Positions 35,634-49,700 of a stretch of 64,000 nucleotides of DNA are shown here, piece after piece. A model generated the notes under the pieces. The model had not been told where the DNA came from. It saw only the letters and a list, made by a program, of their open reading frames with translations, and ran no database searches. This DNA is from Ceratotherium simum simum (taxonomy: Eukaryota; Chordata; Mammalia; Perissodactyla; Rhinocerotidae), in NCBI RefSeq assembly GCF_000283155.1, contig NW_004454171.1:15291743-15355742 (forward strand), read 5' to 3'. A program made the position numbers and the translations under genes. Numbering within the stretch: the first letter of the stretch is position 1; each line of letters starts with the position of its first letter.

Positions 35634-37624
35634 GTTATATTCATAATATCCCATCCTATAATTTTATATTTTTAGTTCCTTTTTCTAATTCTCCTTCAAA
35701 TGGGATGATTATCCTAATTATAGTATCACTTCAACATAACTTTTATTAACCTCTACTACTGCAAGATGATGGGAAAAAAATTTCAATTTAAATTAAGCCA
35801 GACAAATTCTGTTCAATAATTTTCTGTTGCATAAGCGACCAAAACTCGAAAATAATATGCGTTTCTAATGTAACTTGGGAACGGACAGGCCTGGTTGAAA
35901 GATACTTAACCTACACTTCTGCTCTGCCAGGGCTTCATGTTCTTGTTGATGAGTTAAACTTCTAGGTGAGGGGAGACCAGATGCTCACCATCTGTTGTGT
36001 GACTGCTGGGAGAATTCCTGGATGCTGTAAGGATTGAGCTCATAAAAGTCTGTGAAATGCTGACCTTAAAGGAATATGACGTTTGGAAAGAAAGAGGAAG
36101 GCATAATGTGCACTGACACATCTTAGCATGGATTAGGCTTAAAGGCATTCTTAAAAACAGAAGCATTGACTTTATCCTATTTGATTGGCAAACTAAAAAG
36201 CACATAAAATATAAATAGAGAACACATAGTATAACATGGATTTTATTTCTGAAAACGGTTTTGCTAGTTCTTTATTTTGCTTTAACCCAATAGCTGTGGT
36301 AGTATGACCTATACTTTGTAAATGAACTGTAAATGAATTGGTGAGTGACCAAAATAGATACGACAACAAAAATGTGTTCTATGTTATTACCGACAGGTTG
36401 TCTATCACTCAGTATGAATGGCAGGTCTTCTGTTTTCCTGACCATATTTTTAAAGGTAGAATATGTCAAAGCAGACAATAAATCATAACATGTTATAATG
36501 TATTTGTTCTCAGATAGAACTATTCTGAAGAAAATCTCACTTTTATGTAAATAAATTTGGGTACTGGACATAAATGCTGTGTCTTAATAGTTTCAAAGAC
36601 CAGAATTATTTCATTAATATCTTTCTTACTCTTGCTTTTGGGTATCTAATCTGATGTATAAGCATGCCTAGTAGAGAAATAATGCCAAAGAGCATTAATC
36701 TTTGCGTATTTTATGTGACCAGATTTGCTCACTTCTTGATTTCCTTTTGTATTCATGAAAGTCAATGCTGTGTGAGTATTCCTTTTCAGCAGCATAAAAA
36801 ATAAGATATTTTAAATAACTACAATTTGATTATAATTATCATGGTTTTGTCACATCTCATAATGCTCTTCTCTCTTGAAAGATACAAAGGATATATTCTT
36901 ACCTAGTTTTGATATGAAATATATCCAATTTATTTATAAAATATAAGATTAAATATCTTTTATCACCAATTTATGTTATCTTTCAGTTGTGACAAATTTA
37001 TATTGCCCTTAACTATTATTTTATACTTCTCCTGCATGAAATAAAAATTCATTTACTCAGGAGAGATGTTAACAATGGACTATAATAAATTAGGGGATTT
37101 TAAAGTAGTTTTGATAAAAGTATAATCACAAATAGACATTATCAGCTCTCATAAATGTTCCAGGGTAAGAAGAAAGAAAAATGTTTAAAAATCAATCAAA
37201 GTTTAATAAATTGACTTTTAAACATGACTAGATCATGCAGATAGGGAGCTCTTATCAAGAAGTGGGAAAAAATTAAAATTTTTAAAAAATTAATAACATT
37301 AGATTGTGTAGGATTTCCTTATTATAGAAACCAAGCAATTTGCATAGAAGAGACCAATAATCTTAAGTTATATTGCATTAAATTAAAATTAAGTGTTTGA
37401 TTTCTCTTTACCTCATGAACATAGTTTATATAGAATAAGCAGGAGTTTCATTATATTATATACTTGTAAACTTTTTATAAATGTAGCAGATAATGTTAAT
37501 ATTTTTCCTGCCCCCAAATCAGTAATATAAATTCAATTATTCCATGTTTTCCATTATTTAGAATTTAAAGTTTTAATATTTTATTGCCTGCGGGTTAAGT
37601 CACTGGCTTATATTACAAAGACTA

Positions 37625-37795
<171 letters not shown>

Positions 37796-39419
37796 TTACC
37801 AGGATGTCCTTTTTCTTAGTGAATTTCTTCTAATAAAATAATAAGACAGTTTATTGTTAATTTCCCCTCATTTTTCTAGTCATATTTAAATTATATACTA
37901 TAGTTGTTTTTGAAGGAAGTTTCAATTTATTACATTGAAACTTTCTTCAAAAAGAAGTTTGCTGATAGAATCATTTCCCAGGTGTGCAGTATGTAGTATT
38001 ATATATGTAAGGAAATACGTTGTACTTACTAGAATTGATTTTAGATTAGGAGTCAACTTTTACTTCAAGGCACACCTCTGTGCTTCTGTTGTTCCTCTAA
38101 GTCCCCTGATACTATGTGCAATTGAACTGACAGGGATTATAACTTGTTTAAATGTTCATCAATTTCCAACTGGGTTTTAAGTCAGGGGTAAACATGGGAT
38201 CACCTGTTAGATCTGGGTGATGATGTAGGTCACTACAGCTCAATGTACTATGGCTATGTGCCTTTATAGCATTGTGTTAATGCATGATGTAGGTATTTTA
38301 CTAATTTTAGAGACTCTTGTTGGGCTGACTTCAAGCGACAAGCATAAGTCTTGCTCATAAGACTTTGGTTGTTTCAGAAAAATGCCTTTACTGATGACCA
38401 TCAAGAGTACTGACAGTTGGATAGCAATCTAGTTCTGCAATGTACTCAACCTCCCTTGGATGTTTCTCTCAGTTCCAAAACTGTATTCTTGTGTTCCTCC
38501 CTCTCATTCTCTAGTCTTTTTAGGATTACAACTTCCTATAAAGCAATAAGCTATGTCTCAGACCCCTTTTACGAGTTAGGGCTGAACCAGAATCCCTCAT
38601 TCCTGGCTGCCATCATGTGTCTCTAGTCTCCTGATTGCTTGAGAACCTGGAAACCTGCAGGCCTGGGTTTCAGGTCTGATCTCTATTCTCTGGTTCTACT
38701 CTGGTTTTTTTCTATGCCGATATTTATCATGTCTTTGAGCCTTTTTATGTGACAGCTCTTCTATCTAGCATTGCTATGTGTTTGGAGTAGAGGAAAAGTG
38801 TCAAAGCATGAACCCACTGCACATCTTGTCAGGAATTCTGGATATATTTCAGAAGCACTAAATAATAATGATATTGGTCTACCTTGTTTCTCTAACCCTG
38901 TTCCTTTGAGTCCTAGGGTTCTGCAGAGATATATCGAAGGCAACGGTGAATAGCCAGGGCTTTCTGGTGTTTAACCCAAGTTCAACAAGAACAGCTCTGC
39001 TTTTTTCTGATTTACTTAATTGTGTCATATACAATATCTTATTTGAACATTTTAATCCAAACCTGTTGCTAAAAATTTACAAAGGATTGATCTGGGAAGT
39101 TACTTCTACTAGAATAAAGACAATTAAGTTCAAACTCCTCAAGATAAATGGATAATTTAGAAGACCCGGGAATAAAGATCCCTGTGTATGGGTCTTATAC
39201 AGATTTTGTCAGTTATGCCACAAATTTTTCTTTTCTTCAATTATATTTATGGGCTGGAAGGAATTGTTTATTTGAGTTATCATAGGTTGTTGACATAATT
39301 TAGTTTGAGTACTGCCTATCAAACTTTATTTTCACATTGGACATACAAATAATGCTTTTAAGAGTATGTATTTCCATTGACTAAACATGCTAGCTTGGAC
39401 AAATTAAAGTGATGCTCTT

Positions 39420-40010
39420 CATTCAGCAATCCTTCCTAAGGTGCTAGAACATCAATTCACACCAACAAATATTATTGAGCTGCCACTATATGTAAGACAC
39501 TATGCTTGGCACTTCAACTGGAGAGCGCAGGGGAGAAATTTAAAAAAAGAATGACCAGAACATATACAACAACAAAAGCAAGAGAGCAATACAGGAGTGG
39601 TTAACAGTTCAAAATAATAAGAAAAGAAATGCCATAAGGCCAGACTTAGTTGGAAAAGCATTGGTATAGATAAATACTGTACAAACAAGAGGTTCCTTTA
39701 GCGTACAAAGATCTATAAAGGCTGAAAGTAAGAGTAGAGTCTTGAAATATGTTTTAAATTTTAATTTCTTCAGAGAAAAGCCATTTAGCTGAGTGGGAAC
39801 AAATCTATAGATGAGGAATCAATAATGTTGATATTGGAACAGTGAGTAAAACCATGTGCCTTTGACTAGGGAATTTGTGTAAGGAGGTAGTGCAGATAAA
39901 CCTATGAAACACGACTGAAACCAGATTGTAGAAATGGCTTGGGTCTTAGGAGAAGAGAGGATTTTTAAGCTTTTCCAAAGGGTTAAATAATTTTAGGATA
40001 TACATTGACA
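39420..40010 (-). mobile_element. L2 fragment
   Basis: A reversed L2 3' part: 'tattattgagctgccactatatgtaagacactatgcttggcac' at the left, followed by diverged L2 body. Confidence 0.62.
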
Positions 40011-40094
40011 AGATAAATCATATTGTAACTAAGTGAACAAGGAAACAGAATAATATTCCGATTTTCATAAGATGAAGAGATGTTTGTAAAAAAT

Positions 40095-40155
40095 GAGTAT
40101 GTATGTATATACATGCATCTATATATCCATGTATATATGTGTGTGTGTATGTGTT
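40095..40155 (+). repeat. TATG/TATA-rich low-complexity run
   Basis: Repeating gtatgtatatacatgcatctatatatc then gtgtgtgtatgtg. Simple sequence only. Confidence 0.7.
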
Positions 40156-41594
40156 ACTTATTTTTTGTCATCATTGTTTTTCATTGCAAGGGGCTGAGAG
40201 ATCATATAAGATGATCATTTTAAGGTTTTAAATAATAATAACAATATGTTGAAATTTGTATACAAAGATGATAGATTCTACTCATCTGCTTGTAAAGCGT
40301 TATTGTGAACCCTTCTTCTCTTGGAAATGCAAATCCATCCATATTCCTTCACCCATTTTCCAGTGTGACTGATAGCTTATTTTCAAGTTGACTTTACCAT
40401 GGAGAGTTCTAACTTGGATATAAATCCTCAACTTTGGCCCAAATAACATTGAAACACATAAAAGATATGTAAGAAAATAAATGGTTTAAATTTATTAAAA
40501 GTTTTACTTTTTCCTTTTTATAGAAAGTTAACAGTTTAGACAGTTAAAAATTGGCCTTTTACTTGATGAAATTTGAAACTAAAATCTTAGTCCCTGTGGC
40601 ATTTTAAGTAGTATAACATTAAAGTTAACGGATATTTATCAATTTCCTTTTAAAATTAGGTGGCAAATAAATTATGAATGCAATTAACATTTACTGACAC
40701 CCATAGAGCAAAGGACTTGTACTGAATGTAGGAAAACAAATTGAATCATTACTTTCTTTTTCTCCTCCATTACTAATACATATACAACAAAGGAAAATTC
40801 CAAAATTAGTCCGCATAAACTATATATATATAAAATTTATAGGAAACTCAGATTTCAAAATGTTTTCCTAGACAATATCTACTTTTGCCATATTCTCTTT
40901 CAAGTGCTATGGTTTAATGTCTATAAAAACACTTATTTCAACTATCATCATCCTAGAGAAATATTCTTTCTTACCAAAATAAGCTATGTAACACAGAGCA
41001 TTTTGTGGCTTTTAGCACATTCACTCAGGTAGATGATACATTAAAGATAAACAATTCATGAATTGTTCATTGGAGTTACTTCCCTAAAGCAAAATTCATT
41101 TTATAGATTATGGTTGCTGCATAAGAAATATATACAAAAGTAAAACATGTATGACTGGATATGTATCCATTTACTCTTAAAATGAAAACTCATGTATGCA
41201 GCAGATCAACATTTCTAACATCAGAGTAACTATGGTCTTGTGCCATGAGGATGAAGGCTACAAGCCCTTCAAGGCATACGCACATCTGGCATTGAGCAGG
41301 ATGGATACTTACTTTATCCTTGAACTTAATCTAGTTACTGTTCTTATTGCAGTATCTTAGCAGTTTGGATAATTTTTAAGAAAACTATAAAAATAATTTA
41401 ATGGGGAAAGGATAACAATGTATTATGTATGTACTATACACTTTACCATATTCATTTAATCCTCCAATACCTCTGTAAAATAGACTTAATCAACACAATT
41501 TTAATATTAAATAAACTGAGGAATGCTTTTGCAATAAGGCGAGCTGTCAAATGTAGAGGGATGATCTTTACACTATCATTGAGAAGCACAAAGG

Positions 41595-41801
41595 AAAGGG
41601 CCAGCCTTGATGGCCTAGTGGTTAAAGTTTGGCACACTCTGCTTTGGTGTCCGAGTTCAGTTCCCGGGCACAGAACCACACCACTTGTCTGTTGGTGGCC
41701 ATACTGTGGCAGCAGCTCACATAACACATAAAAAAAGAGGAAGAATGGCGACAGATGTTAGCTCAGGGTGAATCTTCCTCAGCAAAAAAAAAAGAAAAGC
41801 A
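41595..41801 (+). mobile_element. ERE-type SINE (older, shortened)
   Basis: A forward ERE with head gggccagccttgatggccta and a single tail unit ending 'cttcctcagcaaaaaaaaaa'. The likely target duplication aagcacaaagg / aagcacatagg lies at 41584-41594 and 41802-41812. It is the only ERE found in the two introns between the coding exons. Confidence 0.9.
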
Positions 41802-42029
41802 AAGCACATAGGACACTGAGATCATAGCTAACATATTTAAAGGCCAATAGTAAAAATGTTGATGATAAAGGTTGATCCACAAATCTTAGCAGATGACCCA
41901 TTCTAAATCTTCAGAAGTGGCACTGAACTTCATAGGACATACTGAATACTACTGGAATAAATTAAAGTTAGTAAGTAAACTATCCACTTCCTTATCTGTT
42001 TTTCACAGTTGTATCCATCATTGATGGAG

Positions 42030-42460
42030 AGCTTCCATGTGCCTCTGCTGATCCAGTCTCTACCTTCTCTACCTGCTCTGGGCCCTGGGAGGCTGAACTG
42101 GAAGGAAACATCAATATGCTTCTTTGCCTTCTACCTTACGGTTGGGTTTGGCTGATGAGCAGCAGGAGATTAATGTGGGGGAAGAGGCTGTGAGATTACC
42201 ATAGGTCAGCTGCTCCTCTTAACTAAATGCTGCACCTTTTATCAAGTGGCCGTCTTTGGTTTCAGGTTCAGGCAACTGTTGCCTCCTCTTACACCCTTTG
42301 GTCTATGGGTGATAAAAGCCCCCACTCTTACGTTCCCTGTGGTTTCCATATTCATACTATTTCCCTAATAGATAATCCTTTTATTAAAATATATTCTCAA
42401 ATTATATGATATCAATGCACTATCTATTTCTTGCCAGGATATTAACTAATATAACATCTG
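42030..42460 (+). repeat. Unclassified ancient interspersed repeat
   Basis: This has the wording of a common mammalian repeat I cannot name ('aggttcaggcaactgttgcctcctc', 'taataatcctttattaaa'-like, 'atttcttgccaggatattaac'). A distantly similar piece may lie at 14,560-14,870 ('ttcattaaagtaa', 'tgactgacactgc'). Confidence 0.4.
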
Positions 42461-42839
42461 ACGAAATTGTGAAATCTCCTTGGTGAATAGATTTCTATCA
42501 GAGGAATGCCAATGAGAAGAATATTCCTAGTTTTCTACTATTTTCCCATATAGTTAAACCATACTTATTTTTTCACTTTTTTTGGGAAAAGGAATATTTT
42601 TGGTAACAGAAATATCACTTCAGTTTATTTAAAAAAACATGATTCCAATGGAAGACAACATCAAATATGAATTATTTTTAAATGTTGAACTCATCCAAGG
42701 TTTGTCTAAACATTCTGGTCACTGAAACATTCATTTTTATTTGGAGGAATAAAAAGTCTTCAAATGTTAATTGCTATTGATTTCCCTGCCTAAAATTGTA
42801 AGCATCTCAGACCCCTTATTCCTACAACATTTAAACATG

Positions 42840-44205
42840 TGCCAGCCTCTCAAACCAAATCAACCAAACAAACCTCTTATTTTGTCCTACGTCTCACTCT
42901 AAATGCCAACTTTTTGAAAGAGTCGTCTTCAACTGATTTCTCTCTTGGCCATTTCCCGTTTTCTCTACCAAAGATTGACTTCACAATTCTGCCCTCCCAC
43001 TACACAGGAAGTTCTCTCTCCAAGATCACTCAATACCACTTTTTGCTTTTACCAAGCTATATATTTTAGGCCTAATCTTACATGATCTCTCAGAGACATT
43101 CCAACCTGTGAAGACCCTCCGATACTTAAGGCTCTCTACCTCTGATTTGAGACCATCCCTCTCTCTTTGCTACCCGCCTATGACCACATCTCAGTGTCTT
43201 TCAATGTTTGGTTTTTCTTAACTGTCCTTTAGTTGTTCCTTAGGATTCTGTCTACCACCCTATCTTTTTCCTCTCTCTATTATCTCATCTACACCTACAG
43301 CTTCAATCATCAAGTACTGAGGGCCATGCATCTTTATACACTTTGCTTTACCTCTCTCCTGAGCTCCAGATCCATTTCTAAACACATTCTGAACCTTTCC
43401 CTGTGGATATGGCACAGATACCACAAACACAACACGTCTAAAAATGAAGCCATGATCTTCCCCTAAGACGTCCTTCTCCCCCTATTTTCCCCAGCTCAGG
43501 AAATGTCACATTAGCTATCCTGTTGCCCCAAGTAGAAACTTGGAAAGTATTCTTGATTACTTTCTCTTCCTCTTCCCCTGAATGTTTCTTAAATCTATTC
43601 ATAATCTTTACGTCACATCATCATCTAATCAATCCCTTTATATTTCAACTGCAACATCGCCTAACCAGCCCCTCTTCTTCACTCTAATCCATTCCATGTA
43701 TTACTTAAACAGTTGTGTATCACTGGCCTGATGGGTTAGGACCTTCAAGACCTAGTCCTTGCTTATCTCTCCAGGTTTATTTCTCACCACAAACTCCACT
43801 CTAGTTATACAAAATATGCTTCAGGTCAAACAACTTTTTCTCTATTCTTGGGACATTCTTCGCTGGAATCAAGCATCTCTACATTACTTGCCTAATAACT
43901 ACTTGTCTTTCCAAATTTGGCTCTGCAATCACTTCTCTTGTTAAAGTTTCAGACTGCCTAGCACCATAGTTAGGGAGTACTCTAGGTATTTAATAATACT
44001 GTGTTTATCTCTGTCACAGAACTTATCACATGGTATTCCCAACTATTACTTACTAATCTCCTTCAGTAATATATAATATATCTACAACTTGAGCTGCTGC
44101 AATGTCATATTTATCTGTATCATCGACATCCAATACAATGTATGGCAAAGATTATGTTCTTAACGAAGGTTTGTGAATGAGTGAATGAATGTGAGTTTAC
44201 AAAAT
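42840..44205 (+). mobile_element. L2 (LINE2) 3' region
   Basis: A diverged forward L2 of about 1.3 kb. Landmarks are 'cctctctcctgagctccagatccatttctaaac' and 'aaaatgaagccatgatcttcccc' (43,350-43,465), 'cttggaaagtattcttgattactttctc', 'ttctcaccacaaactccactctag', and the 3' end 'aaggtttgtgaatgagtgaatgaatg'. All reading frames are broken. Confidence 0.75.
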
Positions 44206-45194
44206 ACCATTCTAAATCAATAGGTGAGCCCAGAAAAAATTATGCCTTCAATTGTTTGGTAAATTGTCATCAGTGGATGCTTTTATCCTAATTTGGCTCT
44301 AGCATTTTGTCCATAGTTTATTTTCACACAATTTTCTCTACAGAGTCATAATGCAATTAAATATTTTAGAGATGGATAGAAGCAATTCTCACATGATACC
44401 AGTCTATTCCTAATGTGGACTTATTTCCCTTTAGGAGCAGAACTTCACATATTACTAACTCATCAAACACCAATTTTCCAACAAAAATGTCTAAAAGTAT
44501 AAGGATACACTACTTTCCCAAACTTCTCTTTAAATAGCATTGTTATTTGAAGTCAAACATCATATGACTACATTGAACTTAATATGATTTCTATCAGCCA
44601 AATTACATTAGAACCGTGATGGGAACAGAGATGAGTAATTTGGCAGGCTTTCTCTTCTTCATTCACATCCATTTGTTTACCTTGCCTCTAAGAAAGTATT
44701 ATAGGACCTGACAATTTGGCTTTTCACAGAAAGAATATTCAAGTGGGAAATGATAGGGAGCAAGAAAGTGAATCTCTAAGCCTAAACCAGGAAGAGAAGT
44801 TCACGGATTTAAGGCTAAAACTTTTAAACATACAAAAGCCATCTTCCTTTTTCTTCATTCATCTTCACTCCTTTTCCAATAGTTATCATAATTCCGGATG
44901 CCCACACTAAACAGTGCGCTGAAATAGCCTTATATTCTTTTCAATGTTTCCTTCTTACGGTTACATTCCAAACTGCTCCAAAAAATGTGGTCATTAAGAT
45001 ATGGCTTACGGAGCCCCATCACTGCAGCCCTCACCCAAAAATATAATATACATAGTATACTATAACGTCAAACCAAGCAAACAAATAATTAAAAATACGT
45101 GAGTGGTGCTTTGACTCCACCGTGATTATGTGCTCACCTTAAAGATATGTGTAATTAACTTCTTAACTAACACTCTTCCTTCCCTATCTGACAG

Positions 45195-45410
45195 ACTAAT
45201 TATAATAAAATTGAAAGTACAGAATGCAGGGCTGGGAGGTTATATGTATTCTCTCAAACTCTCACAGCCCTGTAAGCTAGGTTTTACATAGATGATGAGA
45301 CTGACTCAAATAGCTTTCCCAAGATTGCTCAAGTAATAAGTGACAAGGATGAGATTCAAACCCATGCCCCTCGGATTTACCATTCCATGAACTCTTAACG
45401 TAACATCTAC
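45195..45410 (-). mobile_element. MIR SINE
   Basis: 'gcccaagat'-like 'ttcccaagattgctcaagtaataagtgacaaggatgagattcaaacccatgcc' is a clear reversed MIR core, about 440 bp from the two-LDLa exon. Confidence 0.8.
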
Positions 45411-45750
45411 CCAGGTAGCTGTCCAGATCCAACCCCTAATACATCTATTCATTATAATGGATATTTGCCCATAACCCTTTGCTTGAGCCATCTTCACAAA
45501 CATTTATGGCAGAAAAAAATTAAAATTACACATCTTCAATCCATTTCCACAAATATCTGTTAAGATGCTAACAATTACTTAAAATCATCCCCTATATGAG
45601 GGATCCAGATGTAAATAAAAAAGGAAATCAGATAAGTTTAATAAAGATTAGTGTGACTACAAACAGAATGTTTCCAGAAATGCTAAGCAAGGGCTACATG
45701 CTTTGTTTAGTAACATAACACGAACAACTATGTTATTGATGATACAATCA

Positions 45751-46131
<381 letters not shown>

Positions 46132-47380
46132 TCAAGTCATTTTGGCATTTGGAGAGTTATCTCTCTGTCCACTGTTGAAACATTATAGGATACATTTATT
46201 CTTGGATAAACATGAAATATTTTAGTAATTTAAGTCAATTAATTTCCAATTAGGAATAATATAAACTCTATAAAACATACAAACATGATTGGAGAATATG
46301 CTTTATTGTATTAACCTCAGAAACAACATTCTTAAAAAGGGCATCATTGTCATGAAAAATGACACTTTCAAATTAAAGAAGAAATTTTGATTCATGTGTC
46401 TTAAATTTGACCACTAAATCCAATTTTCCTTGAGAGTAAAGATACTTTTACACAGTAAGTTAGGTACTTCAGAAAGCTGCACTCACAATTTTAGAATTCA
46501 AGGGAATTGTTATTATATCACTATACAGTTTATTAACTGTCTCTTAGTGGCCTCCACTTGGAGAATTTGGCTCCTGAGACGCTGGTCAAGGTTGAGGCAC
46601 GGAAGCGGAGGTCTGCTATGGTTTTGTTGCCCTCCCCTTTGCCCTTGGGTCTTGATTACAACTCAAAGGCCACGTGCTGCCATATCTAAAGTGCAGATGA
46701 AATCACAGTTTAAGCCAGGATATTGCACTAGCAGGAATCTTGAAGATAATGTGGTTCAAACCCAACCAACTCATTTTACAGATGAAGACACTGAGGTCCA
46801 TAAATTTTGAGTGTCCAAAGATTTGATGCCAAACTTTTAACACCTGAAACCATTCTGCAGCAATGGTTTAAGTCAACTTTAAGTCAAAACTTAAAGCATG
46901 AGCAAAGAGGGTTGACTAACTGCTGTTTCTAGAGGTCAGAGAATATATGTAAATACACAAGACTGTACTAATTTGCTGGAACATGAGTGGAACTGTTCTT
47001 ATTCTCCATATTGTCTCTGTGACAGTTGTTGATGGGCTTATCAGTATATTAAGGGGAACAAAATAGTGGAGACCAGTTGAGGAATAGTTTATTTTGCGTT
47101 CTTTACATTTTTAAACTACTTTTATTTATGGATTGTATGAGACTGATACATCTAGAATATATTTAGACTCAAACTCTATGATCAAAGCCACGTATCTGAG
47201 ACCTACATGGTGGTGCTTAGGGAGTCTTTGTTCGTGGAAACCAGCATATTTAACTGTGAGAGGGGTAAACACTGAGACGTTAGGGCCATGTTTTCGTCTA
47301 AGTCCCTAAGATCACAGCAGCACATGCAACTGCAGTGTAAACATTCTAACTTCAAACTTAGAAAGTAAATTGGATTTAAA

Positions 47381-47413
47381 TTTATATATATATATATATA
47401 TTTTTTTTTTTTT
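47381..47413 (+). repeat. TA run followed by T13
   Basis: About nine TA dinucleotides abut a homopolymer T run. Confidence 0.85.
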
Positions 47414-47829
47414 GACTAACCCTGGTCAAATAAATAGTTTCTCTTCATTCTTTTCATCACATTAATCTCACATTTAAGGAAGGGCAGACAACCTTAATTT
47501 TATTTTTTTCTAAAATATTTTATGCACTAAACTTTTATCTTTATGAACTCACCAAAAGTTGCCAAGGTTGAATAAACTTTCTGCATGTGATGAAAATCTA
47601 GAACCAACTTCAGTGATACACCTACTACTTAGCTAAGTTACTAACCTTTTCTGAGAAATCATGAAGGAAATAATTTTCTCTATTCCAAGACAAGCACAAA
47701 TTCCTTATGTTTCTGACCTTACTCAAAATACGTTGTGTTTTCTTATATTAGATATGCAAAAATAAAATTCTCTGTTTTATTTGGAGGTGGCAATTCCATT
47801 AAATTCCAGAATCGTTTACATCAAAAGGT

Positions 47830-48302
47830 ATTCAGAACTCACTTGTCATAGGCCTTTCTTTACAAGAAAGCTGGTAGCTTGTACCACCTATAATGAATTC
47901 TGTCTGGACTGCCCCAATTTTTCTATCAAGATGAAGGCATTCGTGCCCCCAGTTGCCAGGAGCTACCAGGTGACAGCTTCCCGCTGTCTAGCTCCATGAA
48001 TTTTCCTCTAAAGTTACACACTCTCCAGGAACAGCTCCATGCATTGACTGCTGAACTGGGGACAAGATGGCCCAGGACCTGTGCCTCAATTTGGGACATC
48101 TGTGAAAGGGTCAGTGGGGCTCCAGAGCTCCCCATGGCATCAGCTGAGGCCCCCTATTGCACCTGCATCACAGCTCAACTCTCTCTCTGCCCAATCCTGC
48201 TTCCCTCACTTCACAGAGTGTGTTCTTGGGAGAATTTCCAATAAACCTCTACATGGGAATCTATGCCTCAGAGTCCACTTCCCTGGGAACCCAACCTAAG
48301 AT
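47830..48302 (+). mobile_element. Possible old ERVL-type LTR
   Basis: The stretch ends with an AATAAA signal (near 48,239) followed by 'gcctcagagtccacttccctgggaacccaacctaaga', a tail shared by several mammalian LTRs. GC content is higher than in the surroundings. The left edge and the subfamily are unknown. Confidence 0.5.
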
Positions 48303-48774
48303 ACTATCCAACCATCAGAATGTATCTTGTTTTGAATTAAGTCCCCCCTGAATCACTTCTCAAATTTTCCACTGAAATATTTCTAATGTAAGAGGAACAT
48401 GAACTTGTACCCCAAAGGAGAGTCTAAGTCAGCTCTTAGCCAGAAGCAGTTCTCCATAAGCTCAACATTTAAGTCTCTTGTTTTATCTAATGAAAATTCT
48501 GTATTCTAATACATCCAAGCTTTTTAATATAAAAAGGCTTCCTCTAGGTATTCAAATAAAATGAATACTTCTGGAAAATGCACTATGTTTATGTTCTGAA
48601 TTGAATGCATTCTGCTGCGTACCCTCTTTGAGAAGTTAAGAAGGTTTTCGTAAAAATTTAATATCAATGTATTGATCTAGTGTCATCCGTGGAGTTACTT
48701 ATTACAGACAATGTTCTTGCCATATAATCCTGTAAAAAATGAACAATATTAATTGTTGTTTTTTATAACCTGAA

Positions 48775-49004
48775 AAATCTTAACACCACCTTAAATGCAT
48801 ATTACTAAGAGAAAAAAGTCAATCTGAGAAGGCTACATATTGTCTGATTCCAACTACATGATATTCTGGAAAAGGCAAAACTCTAGATACAGTAAAAAGA
48901 TCAGTGGCTTCCAGGGACTAGGGGAAGAAAGAGAGGGATAGGTGGAGCACAGGGGACGTTTAGAGCAGTGAAACTATCTGTCCGACGCTGTAATGGTGGA
49001 TACA
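48775..49004 (+). mobile_element. L1M-type 3' UTR, left part
   Basis: 'gatcagtggcttccagggactagggg' and the following GA-rich stretch match old L1 3' UTR wording. The element appears to resume after the LTR at 49,005-49,364 with 'gttatacatttgtcaaaacgcaaaa' and runs to about 49,625. Confidence 0.7.
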
Positions 49005-49364
49005 TGCCACGCTATAGACTGAATGTTTGTGACCCCCAAATTTCGCATTTTGAAACCTAACCAATGTGATGGTATTTGGAGGTGGGGCTTTGGGAGGTGA
49101 TTAGGTCATGAGGGTGGAGCCCTCATGAATGAGATTAGCGCCCTTATAAAAGTGGCTGGAGAAAGCTCCCTTGCTCCTGCCACCTGTGAGGACACAGCGA
49201 GAACGCACCATCTATGAGGAAGCAGTTTTTCGCCAGACACTGAATCTACCAGCAGCTTGATCTTGAACGTCCCAGCCTCTAAAAATGTGACAAATAAACA
49301 TTTGTTGTTTGTAAGCCACCCAGTCTAAGATTTTCTGTTATAGCAGACTGAACAGATTAAGACA
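49005..49364 (+). mobile_element. MaLR-type solo LTR
   Basis: A solo LTR of about 360 bp of the mammalian MaLR kind. It has 'gactgaatgtttgtgacccccaaat', 'gtgatggtatttggaggtggggc', 'gaggacacagcgagaac', the AATAAA-like signal 'gacaaataaac' and the tail 'aagccacccagtcta...attaagaca'. No internal retroviral sequence is present. It lies inside an older L1 3' UTR. I am sure of the LTR class but not the subfamily. Confidence 0.82.
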
Positions 49365-49625
49365 TGTGTTATACATTTGTCAAAACGCAAAAAACTTATA
49401 ATACCAAGAGTGAACCCTAATGTAAACCAGGGACTTTGGGTGATAGTGATGTGTCAATGTTGGTTCATTGATTGTATCCAATATACCATCCTGGTGCTGA
49501 AATATTGATCATGGGGGAGGCTATGGGTGTGGAGGGAGATGGGTACACAGGAATGAGGGAGATGGGTATACAGGAACTCTCTGTAATTTCCACTTAATTT
49601 TGCTGCGAACTTAATACTGCTCTAA
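49365..49625 (+). mobile_element. L1M-type 3' UTR, right part
   Basis: Continuation of the 48,775 fragment: 'aaccctaatgtaaaccagggactttgggtgatagtgatgtgtca' matches old L1 3' ends, finishing near 'actgctctaaacataaagt'. A minor internal duplication (gggagatgggta-acaggaa) occurs near 49,540-49,575. Confidence 0.7.
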
Positions 49626-49632
49626 ACATAAA

Positions 49633-49700
49633 GTGTATATATATATATGTGCGTACATGTGTATATATATGTGTGTGTGTGTGTGTGTGCGCGTGTGTGC
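49633..49700 (+). repeat. TA/TG compound microsatellite
   Basis: Alternating TA blocks, an interrupting gcgtacatg, and a TG/CG block ending gcgcgtgtgtgc. Alternating purine-pyrimidine over ~65 bp could adopt Z-DNA or cruciform forms. Confidence 0.9.

Noticed and set aside
46720..46815. Segment with 'cattttacagatgaagacactgagg' resembling MIR, and a similar one at 58,515-58,700
   Set aside because: The flanking sequence does not fit MIR order. It is likely another ancient repeat that I cannot name with confidence.
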